From assembly GCA_947359465.1 (NCBI GenBank), contig CANAIC010000149.1:1-64000 (forward strand): a stretch of DNA of 64,000 nucleotides, read 5' to 3'. The notes beneath the pieces are model-generated. The model saw only the letters and a program-made list of their open reading frames with translations, was not told the origin of the DNA and did no database searches. This DNA is from Metellina segmentata (lineage: Eukaryota > Arthropoda > Arachnida > Araneae > Tetragnathidae). Positions within the stretch are counted from its first letter, which is position 1. Every line of letters starts with the position of its first letter. Of this stretch, positions 10,507 through 19,599 are shown one piece after another. The position numbers were made by a program, and so were the translations under genes.

Positions 10507-11613
10507 TCAAATCGTTCGGAGGGATTGGCTTTCAGAAATAAATCTCACTTCGATACAAAATGATTTATGCTGTGGCACAAAACACAAGATTCCCTTGCAC
10601 TCATCACGAAAGATTTTGCTTGTTGGGGGAATATTTCTTGTTTTAACTGGAATGTTTTTTTGAATACCTTCCAAAATCTGACACCGTTTCAATAAAAATT
10701 CGATAAAAACTTTCCAAGTCGGTAATTCAGTACTATTTAACGTCATTTCAAATTGTTTCCTGGTTTCGTCATCAAGTTTATGCAATACAATATTAATTAC
10801 GAAAGCTTCGCATAAATTATTTGGCACTAAATCTAACTGTTTGAGACCTCTAATATGATTTAACAGGTTATCAACTAAAATCCTGAGTTCTTTTGCAGAT
10901 TCCATTTTTATCTTATTTAAAGTTACTATTCCAGATATATGACTATTGACAATTAACCTTATATTCTCATATCTATTAGTTAATGCTTCAACCAATGAAG
11001 AATATGAATCATCGATATTTACTACTTTACTAGCTTCTCCTGTTAAAGCAGATTTTAAATAATATAACTTTTGCGAATCTACTATTGTTTGTTATTTTCT
11101 ATTAATGAGACAAATTGGGTTTTAAACGACATCCAGTCAGCAAAATTGCCAGAAAAGGAAGGCAATGGAATAAACGGCAGTTTTATTTTCGCTGCTGTTT
11201 CAGTTCGAGTTGCTTCATTAGCATTAGAATTTGGAGAAACGAGTAATCTATGGAAACTCACCTCCAATTCCTCCAAATCGCATTCGATTTCCAAAAAGGA
11301 AGCTTCAAATTCCGGTAAGTCTGTATCCTCAAGAAGGGCGAAGCATTCATTTCGTAGCTCTTCCCAGTTTTTCATTGAGCTTTTGAACAGCAGTGAGCTT
11401 GATGCTTGCCTCATTTGACTCCAATGGTGTTGGATTTTGTAAACTATTGTTGAGTCTTGTAACTTGGCCGCGCAGGCTTCCACGTTTGCGAAACAACACT
11501 GTCCGTCCAGGAACTGGCTGTGACATCGCTGTTGTGGCTGAATCCCACATTTCCAGATTAATCTGGGGTTCACTGTACAAAGATGCGAAAGTCCAAGTGG
11601 GAACTATATCCAA
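10507..11613 (-). pseudogene. BEL-2 Gag
   Basis: Two open blocks (11082-11573 and 10507-10995) in different frames encode a Gag of the DUF1759 type: LPSFSGNFADWMSFKTQFVS is the recognisable core, followed by a helical capsid-like part. The zinc knuckle follows in the next block. The start codon is unclear because the 5' portion (11573-11700) reads in overlapping frames. Confidence 0.82.
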
Positions 11614-11701
11614 GGTCCAAGGAAGGACGCAATTTCAATCTATACAAAGATCAAAGATCCATTGAGCGGATGCTGGTTCTACTGTGGCTCGACGTACTAA
11701 A

Positions 11702-11920
11702 TGTTTTGGTCATTAATTGAGCCAGACAAATTAAACTTAGTGGACTGTATTAAACGAAACAAAAAAGTTTATTGAAAACTTAACAACAATTCTGATGAAG
11801 TAATCTGACGGGCGGACCATACCAACCGGAGCCTGGCTAATCCAAATCCAGACTTAATCTCGTCCTCGCTTCATCCTTCTCTCTTCATTTCACAGAGGGC
11901 GCTGCGCTTGCGTGCCAACA
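11702..11920 (-). repeat. BEL-2 5' LTR (right on map)
   Basis: 219 bp, near-identical partner of 5950-6169. It would carry promoter and polyadenylation signals for the minus-strand element. A tRNA primer site could not be assigned with confidence. Confidence 0.92.
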
Positions 11921-11972
11921 GGTTCTTATAAGCAAATGACAATTTTGAGATGCTTAAACTGCATTAACTCTA

Positions 11973-12304
11973 TGGTAATGGTAATGGTAATTTTAGTTAA
12001 CGTCGTACTAGAGCAACACAACGGGCTATTGACGACGGTCCGGGATCAGTCCCTTAAGGAAAAGATCCGAGGACAACACCTCGTAATTTTGAACCACGGT
12101 CAGATGACGAAGCAACACCTGAGCTGGCACCCCACTCTCCAAACTTCCACGCCAACCCAACGTGAGGACTTTCGGCCACGACAGATTTAAGGTGCACCAG
12201 CCGCCTCTACACCATACGTTTACAAACATCCATGCCCGAACCCGGATTCGAACCAGGAACCTTCCGATCTAGAGGCTAACACCTTAACCACTATACCGGT
12301 TGGT
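11973..12304 (-). mobile_element. SINE family A, copy 1 (tRNA-derived head)
   Basis: On the minus strand the element starts near 12304 with a Pol III A box (TATAGTGGTTAAGG, complement of 12282-12295) and B box (GGTTCGAATCC, complement of 12244-12254). A body follows that recurs at 26577 and 36559, then a tail ending in ATTACC repeats (11974-11991). The 10-bp direct repeat ATTAACTCTA at 11963-11972 and 12305-12314 is its TSD. The tail after the conserved TTCAAAATTACG differs from that of the 36559 copy. Confidence 0.9.
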
Positions 12305-12835
12305 ATTAACTCTAACTACCGAAGTGCTATAATGAAGCTAACGAAAATAGCTGGTTTTTTTGGAATAGTTAATGAAAATTAGTGCAAGTTGCATTTTTTG
12401 TTTTTTCTTTACATCCCTTTGTCCCATGTACGAACTTTTTAATCGGTCCCCACGAATTCGTAAAAACGAGAGTCCACTGTAGTATGTGGCGGGCCTAGCT
12501 TAGAATTTGAAGTCGCTTAATTCATAAAATTGCCTTGATTAGTCAAGAAATTTTATTTACATCCTTTACTCACAAATTTTTGTGTAGGTAATATTTCTTT
12601 TTTGTGAAAAGAAATAAAAGTTTTGCAACCAAACAGATGTAGAAACTGAAAGTTGGAAAATCTGTAAAAGCACACGAATAGCAGTTGCATGTCTTTATGC
12701 ATGAGTTTTAAGACAAAGGTCAAGATTCATCAAATAGTTCCTTTTGCTTTCCAGGAAAAGCATGAAATAAAGACCAGAGAGATATAATTTCTTTTAAGGT
12801 AGGTAGGTCGAAAGTTGACGTCGCACTGGTAATTG
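12305..12835. other. Unassigned AT-rich filler inside hAT-1
   Basis: No coding or repeat signature recognised between the SINE and the truncated SINE tail. It lies within the outer hAT-1 boundaries but shows no similarity to hAT sequence that I can see. Confidence 0.5.
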
Positions 12836-12910
12836 GTTATTTTTTAATTAACGTCGTAATAGAGCAACACAACGGGCTATTGACGATGGTCCGGGATCAA
12901 TCCCTTAAGG
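12836..12910 (-). repeat. SINE A tail fragment, cut at a hAT terminus
   Basis: Closely similar to 11990-12058 (shared AACGTCGT, AGAGCAACACAACGGGC, GGTCCGGGATCA) and ends abruptly where the internal hAT left terminus begins. Thus this left end sits in a SINE, not in the CCATAGAC target. Confidence 0.8.
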
Positions 12911-13002
12911 CAGGTTTCGGCAACCTATTGAAACAAAAGAGCCAAAATTTCCCAGTTTTTAAAGAGCCACTAAAAATTTTCGTTTCAATATTATAGTATT
13001 TG
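12911..13002. repeat. hAT-1 internal (second) left terminus
   Basis: CAGGTTTCGGCAACC and the following roughly 80 bp repeat the outer left end at 5843. Unlike that copy it runs on into the hAT interior and transposase. Confidence 0.85.
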
Positions 13003-13174
13003 CTTATATCTATTTGATTTTTGATTTAAAATAAACGGCTTTAAAAACGGATTAATATTTATTCATATAAAAACACAAATATAGATAGTTACATCAATGG
13101 GTGCATTGGCTTTGCATGCCTTTTGAAAGTTTGATTAAATCTGGCTTATAACTTGTTGTTTTACGTTTCAAGCA

Positions 13175-13832
13175 CTACTCTAGATTTGTATTTGTTAGTT
13201 GACTTCTAACTTTACTTTTTATTATATTCATGCAAGAGAACGCTTGCTCGCACGTATATGTCGACCCGAAGATCGTCAGCACTCCATATGTCAACTTCTT
13301 CACCTCATTGTAGTATTCTGGAAGACTATTCCATGCGCCGAATATGAGGGCCTCAACTCGCGGAATTTCTTTTAGAGCTGTCCACTTGTGCTGCGCAATG
13401 TGCATGCATTTCTGGACCTCCAACTCTTCCAACTTGCTCTTGAGTTCTGTGAACTTGCCACTGCGCCAGTCTTTGGTTTTCAAATCTAGCAATTGCATTT
13501 GAAGCGATCCAGCATCAATTCCAAATGGCTCAATGTTGATCTCATTTGTATTTGTGTTGAGAGGATTTACTATGAACGCGAGAATACTTTTGTTTGTTTT
13601 GAATTGCTCGAATCTCTCAGCGAATCCATCCTTCATGTTTTTTAAATCTATGTTGAAGTAATTCGTGTCAATAGTTGCATTGGTCCCATCGCGATATTGC
13701 TTCACTTTTTTAAAATGAAGTAATTTACCGTCTTCAACAAAAAGAAGTAATTTTGTTCGAAACAAACTACTTCTTCTAGCAAGGCGTAGGCTGGGTTGCC
13801 CTTTCCTTGCAGTTTTAGATTTAGTTCATTTA
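13175..13832 (-). pseudogene. hAT-1 transposase, C-terminal part
   Basis: Minus-strand frame with the hAT C-terminal dimerisation signature: YTCEQAFSCMNIIKSKVRSQ preceded by LPEYYNEVKKLTYGVLTIFG. The region just before it ([14 protein letters not shown]) is typical of the GTF2IRD2/ZBED5-like transposase group. A frameshift lies near 13760. The protein is cut at 13833 by an inserted transposon and its upstream part continues beyond 14816. Confidence 0.85.
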
Positions 13833-14816
13833 CGGCCGTATTCACAAGTCCGAGTTAACTCGAGGATCAACGATAATCCGCGAGTTATCGAAAAAACCGT
13901 ATTCACAAGTCCTGATCCGTGGTTTAAACTGCCGTTTGGGTGTTACATTTTGATCCTCCGAAATCGGCGAGTTAACTCGCGAGTTACATTTAACGCATGC
14001 GCAATACCATCTTTTTGGGAAAGCAAAATGGAGGACACATTTCATTCTATGCTCAATTACAGTATTCTTTCGACGACTGGACTGTATCTGTCATTACGGA
14101 GCACTTGCTACATAGCAGCTCATCTCATCATCATAATATTGCTTAAATGAAAAAAATTTAAACATATTTTTATGGAAATTCAAAAGAAAAATGAAAATAA
14201 AGGTAGCTGCGTAAATCTTAAACAAGCAGCTTAGCGAAAAGATAGATGGCGCCACCTCTGTCCTATAAGCCGGAGAGAGCGAACGGTAGAAAACGACCAT
14301 GGCAGATACAAATTCGTTGTAGAATAAAAATTATTCTGTTGATTTATTACGAATGAAAGAAAATTGACAATGCAAGTTACTTTTCACGACACCAACACAC
14401 ACCCATACTGACAAGTATAAAGATAATCAGATTACATACATCTGTCAAGACATTGTGTTCAATTCTTTCTTGCCAAATTTAGGTTTCCATAAAAATCCAA
14501 TTTGAAATTAAATACCTTTGCATTTCTTTTCCCAAACCCATATTAAAATGCTGTGCGAGTCCTATTTATTCACAATTTGGAGTCAATGCTACGGTGAAGT
14601 ACGTGCTTGATCAGTATGAATGCATATTGGGGCGTCGTAACCAATGTAAACAATACCACGTGATCGTGAGGTAGCCAATCGCAGCGAGCGTCTCATTTTA
14701 ATCCCCGGATCACTTAACACGCCGTTTGAGAATACCGTTTTTGATAATCCTCGAGTTAATTCTTACTCGCGGATCAACTGATTCTCGAGTTAACTCGAGA
14801 CTTGTGAATATGGCCG
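13833..14816. mobile_element. Harbinger-like non-autonomous DNA transposon (984 bp) with TTA TSD
   Basis: Near-perfect inverted ends (CGGCCGTATTCACAAGTC on the left; CGGCCATATTCACAAGTC when the right end is reversed), continuing through GAGTTAACTCGAG. They are flanked by TTA on both sides (13830-13832 and 14817-14819). TTA/TWA duplications are the mark of PIF/Harbinger elements. A partial second copy of the terminal motif lies at about 13899. No transposase is recognisable inside. Its insertion splits the hAT-1 transposase, so it is younger. Confidence 0.85.
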
Positions 14817-15060
14817 TTAGTTTCATTGTGGTATCTACCATGAAGTTGAAATTTTGCAGCCATTTGTCTTCTTCCAATTTGGGATGGTCAATGCTTTTAC
14901 CATTGAGGAATGTTTTTATTTCACTCAAGCACAAAGCAAAACGTTGCAATACGTTAACTCTGGAAAGCCATCGCACTTTATTGTGCAGAAGCTATCTAAA
15001 ACGGCAAACAATTTATTTACCATTATTACTTCGTTAACACGATCTTCAAATGTGTAATCC
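14817..15060 (-). pseudogene. hAT-1 transposase, middle part
   Basis: Reading leftward: a segment typical of the region after the catalytic core, then RWLSRVNVLQRFALCLSEIK, a strongly conserved motif in ZBED5/GTF2IRD2-like hAT proteins, then LEEDKWLQNFNFMVDTTMKL up to the Harbinger-like insertion. The frame changes near 14980. Nothing upstream (15060-15480) looks coding, so the N-terminal BED and catalytic parts appear lost. Confidence 0.75.
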
Positions 15061-15554
15061 AAATCTGTTACTGATTTTATTATATTATACGCATACATAC
15101 CTTTGAGAAGTTATTCGATTCTAAATCGTATTCTTCTTGAAACAAGTGAATTGACACGTAAAAACCGCAAGCAATTAAATTAACATACATGCAACGTAAC
15201 GTCGACCGCGCTATACGAGGATGACTGACTGACAACACGTCTAGCTAGACTCTAGACATGTGGCTGTTAGGCTGAGACGAAAATGGAATGCATTGGCTGA
15301 AAGATAAACATTGTCACTGAGTCTCTCTAAGAACAAAACAATAGTTCAAATTTATATCATTACGGTCAAGTTAAGCGTAGCGATTTGTAATTAACGATTA
15401 TAAAAATAGAAGCTATTGAGAAATTAGGTATTTGAAATTATATGTTCTTATTTTTTAAGGGTTTTCATAGTAAATTATTCATTTTTTCGTTTGGAACTGG
15501 AGAGCCGCAACTTTACATCAAAAGAGCCGCAGGTTGCCGACCCCTGCCATAGAC

Positions 15555-15850
15555 ACATCGCAACATAAAAAGTGGGGAAACTCAAACACACATTTTTAGT
15601 TTTCTTTAAACGAGTGTTCATCACACACACCCTTTCCTTCTCTTTTTCTCCACTTAACATTTTAATTAAGTGTTGTTTAATTTAAGGATTTTGGGGCATC
15701 CTTATAGGAGCGCCATCTAGCGGTCTTTGAAGAAGTCTTTACAACGCTAACATCATTGAAATGGTTAGGGTCGAATCTGAGCATTTCTGAAACTACTATG
15801 TGTGATGACAATATGGTAAGTATTAAATTCACATAACGTGTTTCTTTCCC
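15555..15850. other. Unassigned sequence with CTCF-like motif
   Basis: No gene recognised. CCGCTAGATGGCGC on the minus strand (15710-15723) fits the CTCF core consensus; whether it is functional is unknown. Confidence 0.45.
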
Positions 15851-16134
15851 CCTTTAGTCAGATTCGACCGATTGTATATATCTGGAAACTTCTTTGGGTG
15901 AATCACTAAGATTAAATGAATGTTTTCTCGTTATGATTAAATTTTCTTTAATTATTCTAGTAGTAGCCAAGAAACCACTCTGATGAGAGTGGATTTTTTA
16001 TCCAGTTCCTGGGTCGAGGGCGTTTTTAGCTACAAAAGCATAGTCCAACCAAAGACCATGGGGGTTGATGTATGTTAAGTCCGTCGTGGCCTCGAAAGTC
16101 CTCACATTGGCGTGTCACCTCATCATCTCAAAGA
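15851..16134 (+). mobile_element. SINE family B, copy 1 (diverged)
   Basis: Shares with copies 2-4 an upstream CAGTCAGATTCGAC-like block, then TTCTTTAATTATTCTAGTAGTAGCC and a GTCCAACCAAAGACC block. Its 3' part (CCGTCGTGGCC, GAAAGTCCTCACATTGGCGTG) is also the central domain of SINE family A. Confidence 0.7.
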
Positions 16135-16202
16135 TATATCTAAGTGTTTTTTAACAAAATTTTTGGCCATGTGCAATTATGACAATATAAATTTACTTGT
16201 TC

Positions 16203-16580
16203 ATTCAGTCAATTTCCACTGACCGAATACCTTAAATCCTTCTTCAAGAAAAAAAAGCCATCTTCTAAGTGGTTATGGTGAATTTAACATTAAACCATTT
16301 TTCTTTAGTTATTCTAGTGGTGGCCAAAAATACACTTTGAGGCGAGAACATTTTCCATGCAATCCGTGGCCCTAAAGCACGGCCCAGTCACCATATAGCA
16401 TAGTAGAAGGTTGCAGAGTTTGGATCCAACCAAAGACCGAGTCGTGTACAAAGGGGCTGGTGAACGTTAAATTCATCATGACCACAAATTGGCGTGGAAG
16501 TATGGTGTGCTAGCTCAGGTGTGACATTGTCATGTGACTATGATTCAAAATTCGTGTTGTCGATCGCGGACCGTGCTAAT
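16203..16580 (+). mobile_element. SINE family B, copy 2
   Basis: Same block order as copy 3: CATTCAGTCA, CTGACCGAATA, TTCTTTAGTTATTCTAGTGG, ACTTTGAGG, CCAACCAAAGACC, GGGGCTGGTG, GGCGTGGAAG, GCTAGCTCAGGTG, GATTCAAAATTCG. The last four blocks match SINE A. Confidence 0.75.
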
Positions 16581-16751
16581 TACAAATACCATATAGCCTA
16601 GATTGGGTTCTGAATAATTTTAGGGTTGCCGGAAACATATAGCGATGTAGCACAAGCGGATGGACAGAGCAAGATTGCGCATGCGCATTAGCTATGATTT
16701 TTGGATGGGGAAAAATACTTTAGGTAGGATATTCGTGCAAATGGGGAAAAT

Positions 16752-17990
16752 CTGGGCATGGGTGAATTTAACATTAAAATTCTTCCTCTGTCAAATCTTG
16801 GTTCCATAATCCATTATTTTTAGTATTGTTTGCTCATTTCGGGAGTATTGAGTGATTAGTTTTGATTTTGTAGGCAGTTACTCTTTTTGTCGATACATAA
16901 GCATGATTTAAATGAAGCTCCTGGGTTAAGCATGTTAAAAAAAGCATTCTTGACATATCAATTTATATTACGTCATGAGAAAGTGTCGTCAGATTTGTGG
17001 AACTCAGTTGTAGAATGTAAAATGTGTTTGTTCCCCAATTACATATCAATCCAAAATTCTTTGGAGAACACATCTGAAAATGATTTCACTCAGTAAACTG
17101 AGGAATTGTATTAGCAATCAAAATTATTAATTGCTTGGAAAAATGACTGAAAAATAAATATTTTTCAGGTTTATATTTTGCAGAAGAACAGCCAAAGTAA
17201 ATAGGATCTGAACCATTTTTTAGCATTATCATGGTTGATTTTCTAGAGCAAGGGAATGAGAAGTATTGGGTGGATAGGTTCTAACAAAGTAGTTCTATAG
17301 ATCCTATGATGAATTTCACAAATTAATGGTGTTTGTACATGAAAATCAATGTTGATCATAACTTGGGTAGAATGAAAATTAGCAAGTAGGAATTGCTTTG
17401 TAGCTATGCAAATGGATACCCATCCCAATTCTTGATTATATTAGTGCTCGTTTAGAACCCATTCATCTCTTTAACTTTTAGTGCTAAAACTGTATTGATT
17501 TCCAATTGTCTCAATGTATTCACAAAAACAAAATAGTTATTTATTTTATGCTAGCCAAGAGATGAGCAAATTGAGATTTTATTAAATATACAAAAAAAGG
17601 TGTAGTTTTTTTAGGAGTTATATCAGGTGCCAGTTCTGTATGCCAAAAAATAGGTACATAATTAATGATTAAATATATAATTTTCACTGCTATGATGTAT
17701 TTTTTCTTATAAACAGAAGCAAAGTAATATTTGTTTTGTAAAAAAAACGTCAATATTATTCATTTAATTACTAAGTGTGCAATAATTTATTCACAAGACC
17801 TTTGACGAGTCATACCATGTTACTGAATAGTCTAAGACCTCTAAGCTTTGAGGAAATGTGGTATATCCAATGGAATTTTCAATTAACAACCCACTGGAGC
17901 AACAACAGGCATTGGTGATGGTATTTTTTATTAACGTTGAACTGGAGCGACACAATGGGCTATTTGTGATAGTCCAGGATCAACCCCAGA
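16752..17990. repeat. Long dispersed repeat, copy A
   Basis: Diverged but collinear with 51413-53130. Shared landmarks include GAATTTAACATTA near the start, GTAGAATGTAAAATGTG with TTGTTCCCCAATTACAT (about 17010-17046), and TCAGTTCTGTATGCCAAAAA (about 17630). It ends in a doubled SINE A-tail-like segment (17879-17990). Copy B has about 560 bp (51485-52045) that copy A lacks. No protein is recognisable in either copy. Confidence 0.8.
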
Positions 17991-18198
17991 GGGAAAAATT
18001 AAGACAGAAAATAATTTTGAATCATTTTTAAATCATGTTAACATAGATGTGGGCCTCAGATCTTTCAGGACCGTCACCTAAAGCATAAAGCGTGTTGATC
18101 CAAGGGTGACCGTAGAACGAGGGAGAGGGACATCTCTTTGTTCCACAAGAAAAATTTTTGAACATATGCTTGTTTCATAACATAAGTTTCTTTGATTA

Positions 18199-18556
18199 TA
18201 CAGTCAATATCTACTGACCGAATACTGAAATGACGAATTAGCCACAAGTCTACTTCAATTGTAAACATAGTTATAATATAATTGAATTTTCTTTAGTTAT
18301 CTATTGGTGGCCAAGAATACCCTTTGAGGAAAAACATTTTCAATGCAATTCCTGGGCCGAAGCACGGCCTTGGCCGAAGGTCCGTACACCAGATAGCGTA
18401 GTAGGAGGTTACCGAGCTTGGAACCAACCAAAGACCGTCAGGTACAAAGGGGCTGGTGCACGTGGAAGGTAGAGAGAGGTGTGCTAGCTCAGGTGGGACC
18501 TTGTAATCTGACTAAGATTCAAAATTTCGTGTTGTCGATCTTGGACCGCCACCAAC
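18199..18556 (+). mobile_element. SINE family B, copy 3 (best Pol III A box)
   Basis: Contains TAGCGTAGTAGG at 18394-18405, a perfect fit to the tRNA A-box consensus. A weak B-box-like segment (GCTTGGAACCAACC, 18415-18428) follows. The 3' half has the family A central-domain blocks. The promoter-bearing head differs from that of SINE A. Confidence 0.75.
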
Positions 18557-18566
18557 ACAAGAGGAT

Positions 18567-18703
18567 GGGGACAGAAGGAATCTTAATGTTAAAACTTACA
18601 CGAATTACCGCTAGATGGCGTATACGTTTATACTTTTTTTTAGTTCTGCAGCGGTAGGGAAAAATACTTTATGGATGAATTTAACATTAGGATTCTTCCT
18701 GTC
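18567..18703. repeat. Short inverted-repeat element (MITE-like)
   Basis: GGGACAGAAGGAATCTTAAT at the left and its near reverse complement ATTAGGATTCTTCCTGTCCC at the right bound about 137 bp. The right-end motif recurs inside repeats A (16759) and B (51425). It contains a CTCF-like CCGCTAGATGGCG (18608-18620). No exact TSD was found. Confidence 0.5.
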
Positions 18704-18929
18704 CCAAGGGATATTCGTACAAATAGGGGAAATCTCACAAAATTCTGCGGACAGGGTGCCCGAATGAGCCGATTCTCCTCTGATTGGATGGCCTATCAAA
18801 TCACTCTTTCGAAAGATTTAGGCACAGAAAATTGCAGTTCCTGTACAAATAACAACAAACATCAAATTAATCAAAGCACTAGGTTAGGACTAGAGTTCTA
18901 TGGCAAACGGTTGTCTCAACAGTACGAGA

Positions 18930-19520
18930 AGAGAATGGAACCAAGGTAATTTACATTTCTTTTCGGAATCTATTCAATATTAAATGCACTGATTATCAGA
19001 GTTGTTAATGTGGCTGCAATATGTAGGTCATGGATGGATATTTTTAGACGCATGTGTAATCGGTTATTTTGTGATGTTCCTCAATTTAAATCTGTTTAAA
19101 AAAAAAAACTTTAGACAATTTATTTTTATTATTTCTAAAGAGCTATTTTTTTATTTGTAGAATTGATTAAGCTTCCAGAGTACTTTAAATTCAAAAACAT
19201 CCTAAAAGGACCTAAGTTTTTTTTTTTTTAAATCTATTCTTGAAAGATGTACTCATTATCGGAGTTGTTATTGTGGTTGCTTTATGCCGATTAATTTAGA
19301 AATGACATCTCGGTTTCCTGCAGTTGTGGGTCATTGATAGATTTTTAGTCGCGTATGTAGTCGTTACTTTGTGATGTTCGTCATTTTAAGTCGCTTCCAA
19401 AAGATTGCTTAGTGTAGACATTTTGTTTTTTATCACCTCTAAAAGCTAATATTTATTTGTAGAATTGATTAAGCTTTTAGAGGAAGATGGCTCAACGGCA
19501 CGCTAAAAGGACCTAAGGTA
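18930..19520 (+). repeat. Duplicated non-coding exon region upstream of MULE gene
   Basis: Two diverged tandem units of about 265-300 bp (roughly 18946-19215 and 19245-19516). Each contains GGAGTTGTTAxTGTGG-like text, then TTATTTGTAG|AATTGATTAAGCTT (a good 3' splice site) and CTAAAAGGACCTAAG. The second unit ends AAG|GTAAGT, a strong 5' splice site (about 19516), and the start of the first unit follows an AAG|GTAATT at about 18946. They may be alternative 5' exons of the transposase transcript. Confidence 0.5.
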
Positions 19521-19599
19521 AGTTATTTTCATAATACACTCATTATTAAATGTTCTTGGAGGTTATTAAAATTTAAAAGACAGAAAATAAACTGTAAAA

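Larger units (their letters stand above)
5950..11920 (-). mobile_element. BEL-2: BEL/Pao LTR retrotransposon, nearly full length, minus strand
   Basis: Two near-identical LTRs (5950-6169 and 11702-11920) bracket Gag, protease, RT, RNase H and integrase in reverse orientation. A polypurine tract lies next to the left (3') LTR. The flanks are TATTA on the left and GGTTC on the right, so there is no matching 5-bp target duplication. That suggests that recombination or deletion followed insertion. Pol has an 806-codon open stretch, so decay is modest, but at least four frame breaks exist. Confidence 0.92.
5843..15546. mobile_element. hAT-1: composite hAT DNA transposon with 8-bp TSD
   Basis: The left terminus CAGGGTTCGGCAACC (5843) and right terminus GGTTGCCGACCCCTG (ending 15546) are terminal inverted repeats. 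The same 8 bases, CCATAGAC, flank them at 5835-5842 and 15547-15554, a classic hAT TSD. The 9.7-kb interior holds BEL-2, a SINE, a second left terminus (12911) and a transposase related to GTF2IRD2/ZBED5-type hAT proteins on the minus strand. The transposase is interrupted by another transposon, lacks most of its N-terminal half and is frameshifted. The TSD pairs the OUTER left end with the right end, so the internal left end needs a separate explanation. Confidence 0.85.

Noticed and set aside
5950..11920. BEL-2 as a clean insertion with TSD
   Set aside because: The 5 bases outside the LTRs differ (TATTA versus GGTTC); the expected duplication is absent.
12240..12304. Possible functional tRNA gene on minus strand
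   Set aside because: A and B boxes are good, but the same head is followed by a SINE body, has a SINE-type TSD and recurs at 36559; it is a SINE head.
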